Positions 5,687-6,709 of a stretch of 6,709 bases of DNA are shown in pieces (the first letter of the stretch is position 1; each line of letters starts with the position of its first letter). The notes beneath the pieces are model-generated. The model did not search any database, was not told the DNA's origin, and worked only from the letters and a program-made list of their open reading frames with translations. The stretch covers positions 1-6,709 of the forward strand of contig CAMDBK010000173.1 of the NCBI GenBank assembly GCA_945889235.1, written 5' to 3'. A program made the translations under genes and the position numbers. Origin of the DNA: Chitinophaga pinensis. Lineage in GTDB: Bacteria > Bacteroidota > Bacteroidia > SXHM01.

Positions 5687-6709
5687 AATTTACCTCAGTC
5701 TTATTTTCCTGCTACCTGTTGCGCTTGTTTATTTTTCGAATACCAGAACTACAAAAGCTGTAAAAATTCCGGGCGATGCTTTTGAACAAGGGGATAAAGA
5801 AGAACAAAAAGAGCGACAACTCTGGCAATTGAAAATGTTGCGCGACCCTGAGACCGGTGAAATACCTGCGGGAATGCGCGGAAAAGAAATTGCTTTTGCG
5901 CTAACGTTGCCAACAGATGCAAACAGTGAGAAAACACAAGGACAGGATTTTGTTTTGCAGGGACCATATAATGTAGGCGGAAGAACTCGTGCTCTTGCGC
6001 TTGATGTTTCCAATGATTACATTGTATTCGCAGGAAGTGTTTCGGGGGGATTGTACCGCAGTGCTGATGCAGGAACTTCGTGGACAAAGGTTACCAATTC
6101 CACACAAAATCTTGGTGTAACTGCCATTGCGCAAGACACACGAACCGGGCATACCAATACCTGGTACTACTCAACAGGTGAAGGTTACGGAACTTCTGCA
6201 AGCGCTGATGGTGCTTTCTACCTTGGTGACGGAATGTTTAAATCCACTGATGGCGGGCTTACCTGGAATCCGATAAGTTCAACTGCAGCGGGAGTTGCAC
6301 AAACTTTTACGCTTAACTGGCAGGTAATATGGAACCTTGCAACGCATCCGAATGACACGGCTGATGTTGTTTTTGCTGCTACGTATGATGCCATTTATCG
6401 CAGTGTTGATGGTGGTGATAGCTGGACTGCTGCTTTAATAAGTTCGGTTTCAGGATCTGATTCTTATTTTTCGGATGTAGCTGTTACCTCAACAGGAACT
6501 ACTTATGCCACTATGAGCAGTGATGGACAACGCAGAGGTATCTGGCGCTCGGAAGACGGTATTTCATCTTTTGTAAATATTACTCCTGAAAACTATTTTA
6601 ACGGAACCGATACCATTCATTTTCCGGCTGTGTATGACCGCACTGTAATAGGCATTGACCCAAATGATGAAGATGTGGTTTATTTCTTTTCGCATACTCC
6701 CGGTTTTGG
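5676..6709 (+). CDS. Secreted Asp-box (BNR-like) repeat beta-propeller protein, 5' part
   Basis: An open frame begins at the ATG at 5676 and runs 344 codons off the right edge with no stop. The N-terminus has a signal-like segment (MKNR, then a hydrophobic run at residues 5-20), so the protein is probably exported. A charged stretch at about 36-70 follows, then QGPYNVGGRTRALALD at 95-110, a typical opening of Bacteroidota propeller proteins related to sortilin/sialidase folds. Asp-box motifs (SxDxGxxW) appear at 129-136 (SADAGTSW), 190-197 (STDGGLTW) and 243-250 (SVDGGDSW). A degenerate fourth copy (SEDGISSF) is at 292-299. These sit on propeller blade turns and are not catalytic by themselves. 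No sialidase Arg/FRIP motif is visible in this part, so a glycosidase call is not supported. Related proteins are often large and end in a type IX secretion sorting domain, which would lie outside the window. The start overlaps the end of the small lipoprotein gene by 11 bases, suggesting coupling. Confidence 0.87.
   Translation, partial: MKNRIYLSLIFLLPVALVYFSNTRTTKAVKIPGDAFEQGDKEEQKERQLWQLKMLRDPETGEIPAGMRGKEIAFALTLPTDANSEKTQGQDFVLQGPYNVGGRTRALALDVSNDYIVFAGSVSGGLYRSADAGTSWTKVTNSTQNLGVTAIAQDTRTGHTNTWYYSTGEGYGTSASADGAFYLGDGMFKSTDGGLTWNPISSTAAGVAQTFTLNWQVIWNLATHPNDTADVVFAATYDAIYRSVDGGDSWTAALISSVSGSDSYFSDVAVTSTGTTYATMSSDGQRRGIWRSEDGISSFVNITPENYFNGTDTIHFPAVYDRTVIGIDPNDEDVVYFFSHTPGF

Noticed and set aside
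5749..6152. Three overlapping - strand open frames of 83-112 codons at the start of the Asp-box gene
   Set aside because: All are antisense to a frame with clear Asp-box motifs and a signal sequence. Their translations show no family features.
5676..6709. Sialidase (neuraminidase) identity for the Asp-box protein
   Set aside because: Asp boxes occur in many non-sialidase propellers, and no catalytic Arg triad or FRIP motif can be seen in the available part.

Overview
The window looks like a piece of a Bacteroidota chromosome, probably a free-living or environmental member. This is inferred from several things. GC content is moderate. None of the four visible start codons has a Shine-Dalgarno sequence; each is preceded by A/T-rich sequence instead. 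One promoter matches the Bacteroidota TTTG / TAnnTTTG pattern with a 20-nt spacer. Two genes encode lipoproteins, and an Asp-box (BNR-like) secreted protein of a kind common in this phylum runs off the right end. No genus can be named from sequence alone.

Layout: (1) Positions 1-846, + strand: the 3' part of an M42-family metallo-aminopeptidase, with its N-terminus outside the window. (2) Positions 848-1759, - strand: a lipoprotein of the alkaline phosphatase / nucleotide pyrophosphatase superfamily, ending tail-to-tail with the peptidase across one base. (3) Positions 1761-5141, - strand: a 1126-residue fused acyl-CoA mutase of the IcmF type (B12 domain, MeaB-like GTPase and mutase barrel in one chain), directly upstream of the phosphatase gene with one base between stop and start. 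(4) Positions 5142-5209: a 68-bp divergent intergenic region with a good promoter facing the mutase, a weak candidate facing right, and a short GCGCAA inverted repeat. (5) Positions 5210-5686, + strand: a small lipoprotein of unknown function. (6) Position 5676 to the right end, + strand: an Asp-box repeat protein, incomplete, whose start overlaps the end of the small lipoprotein gene by 11 bases.

The genes form two divergent pairs and one convergent neighbour. The mutase and phosphatase genes very likely form one transcript and may be translationally coupled. The small lipoprotein and Asp-box genes likewise appear to be one unit and both products are probably exported. The best-supported biochemical statement is that the mutase carries Phe587 and Gln775 where methylmalonyl-CoA mutase has Tyr and Arg. 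That indicates isobutyryl-CoA / n-butyryl-CoA (or a related branched acyl-CoA) rather than methylmalonyl-CoA as substrate.

Coding density is close to 99 percent. There is no gene-free stretch longer than 68 bases, and I see no tRNA, rRNA, CRISPR array, insertion sequence, attachment site or convincing intrinsic terminator. I do not see a clearly new biological system here. The least explained parts are the tight mutase-phosphatase pairing and the uncharacterised small lipoprotein paired with the Asp-box protein.
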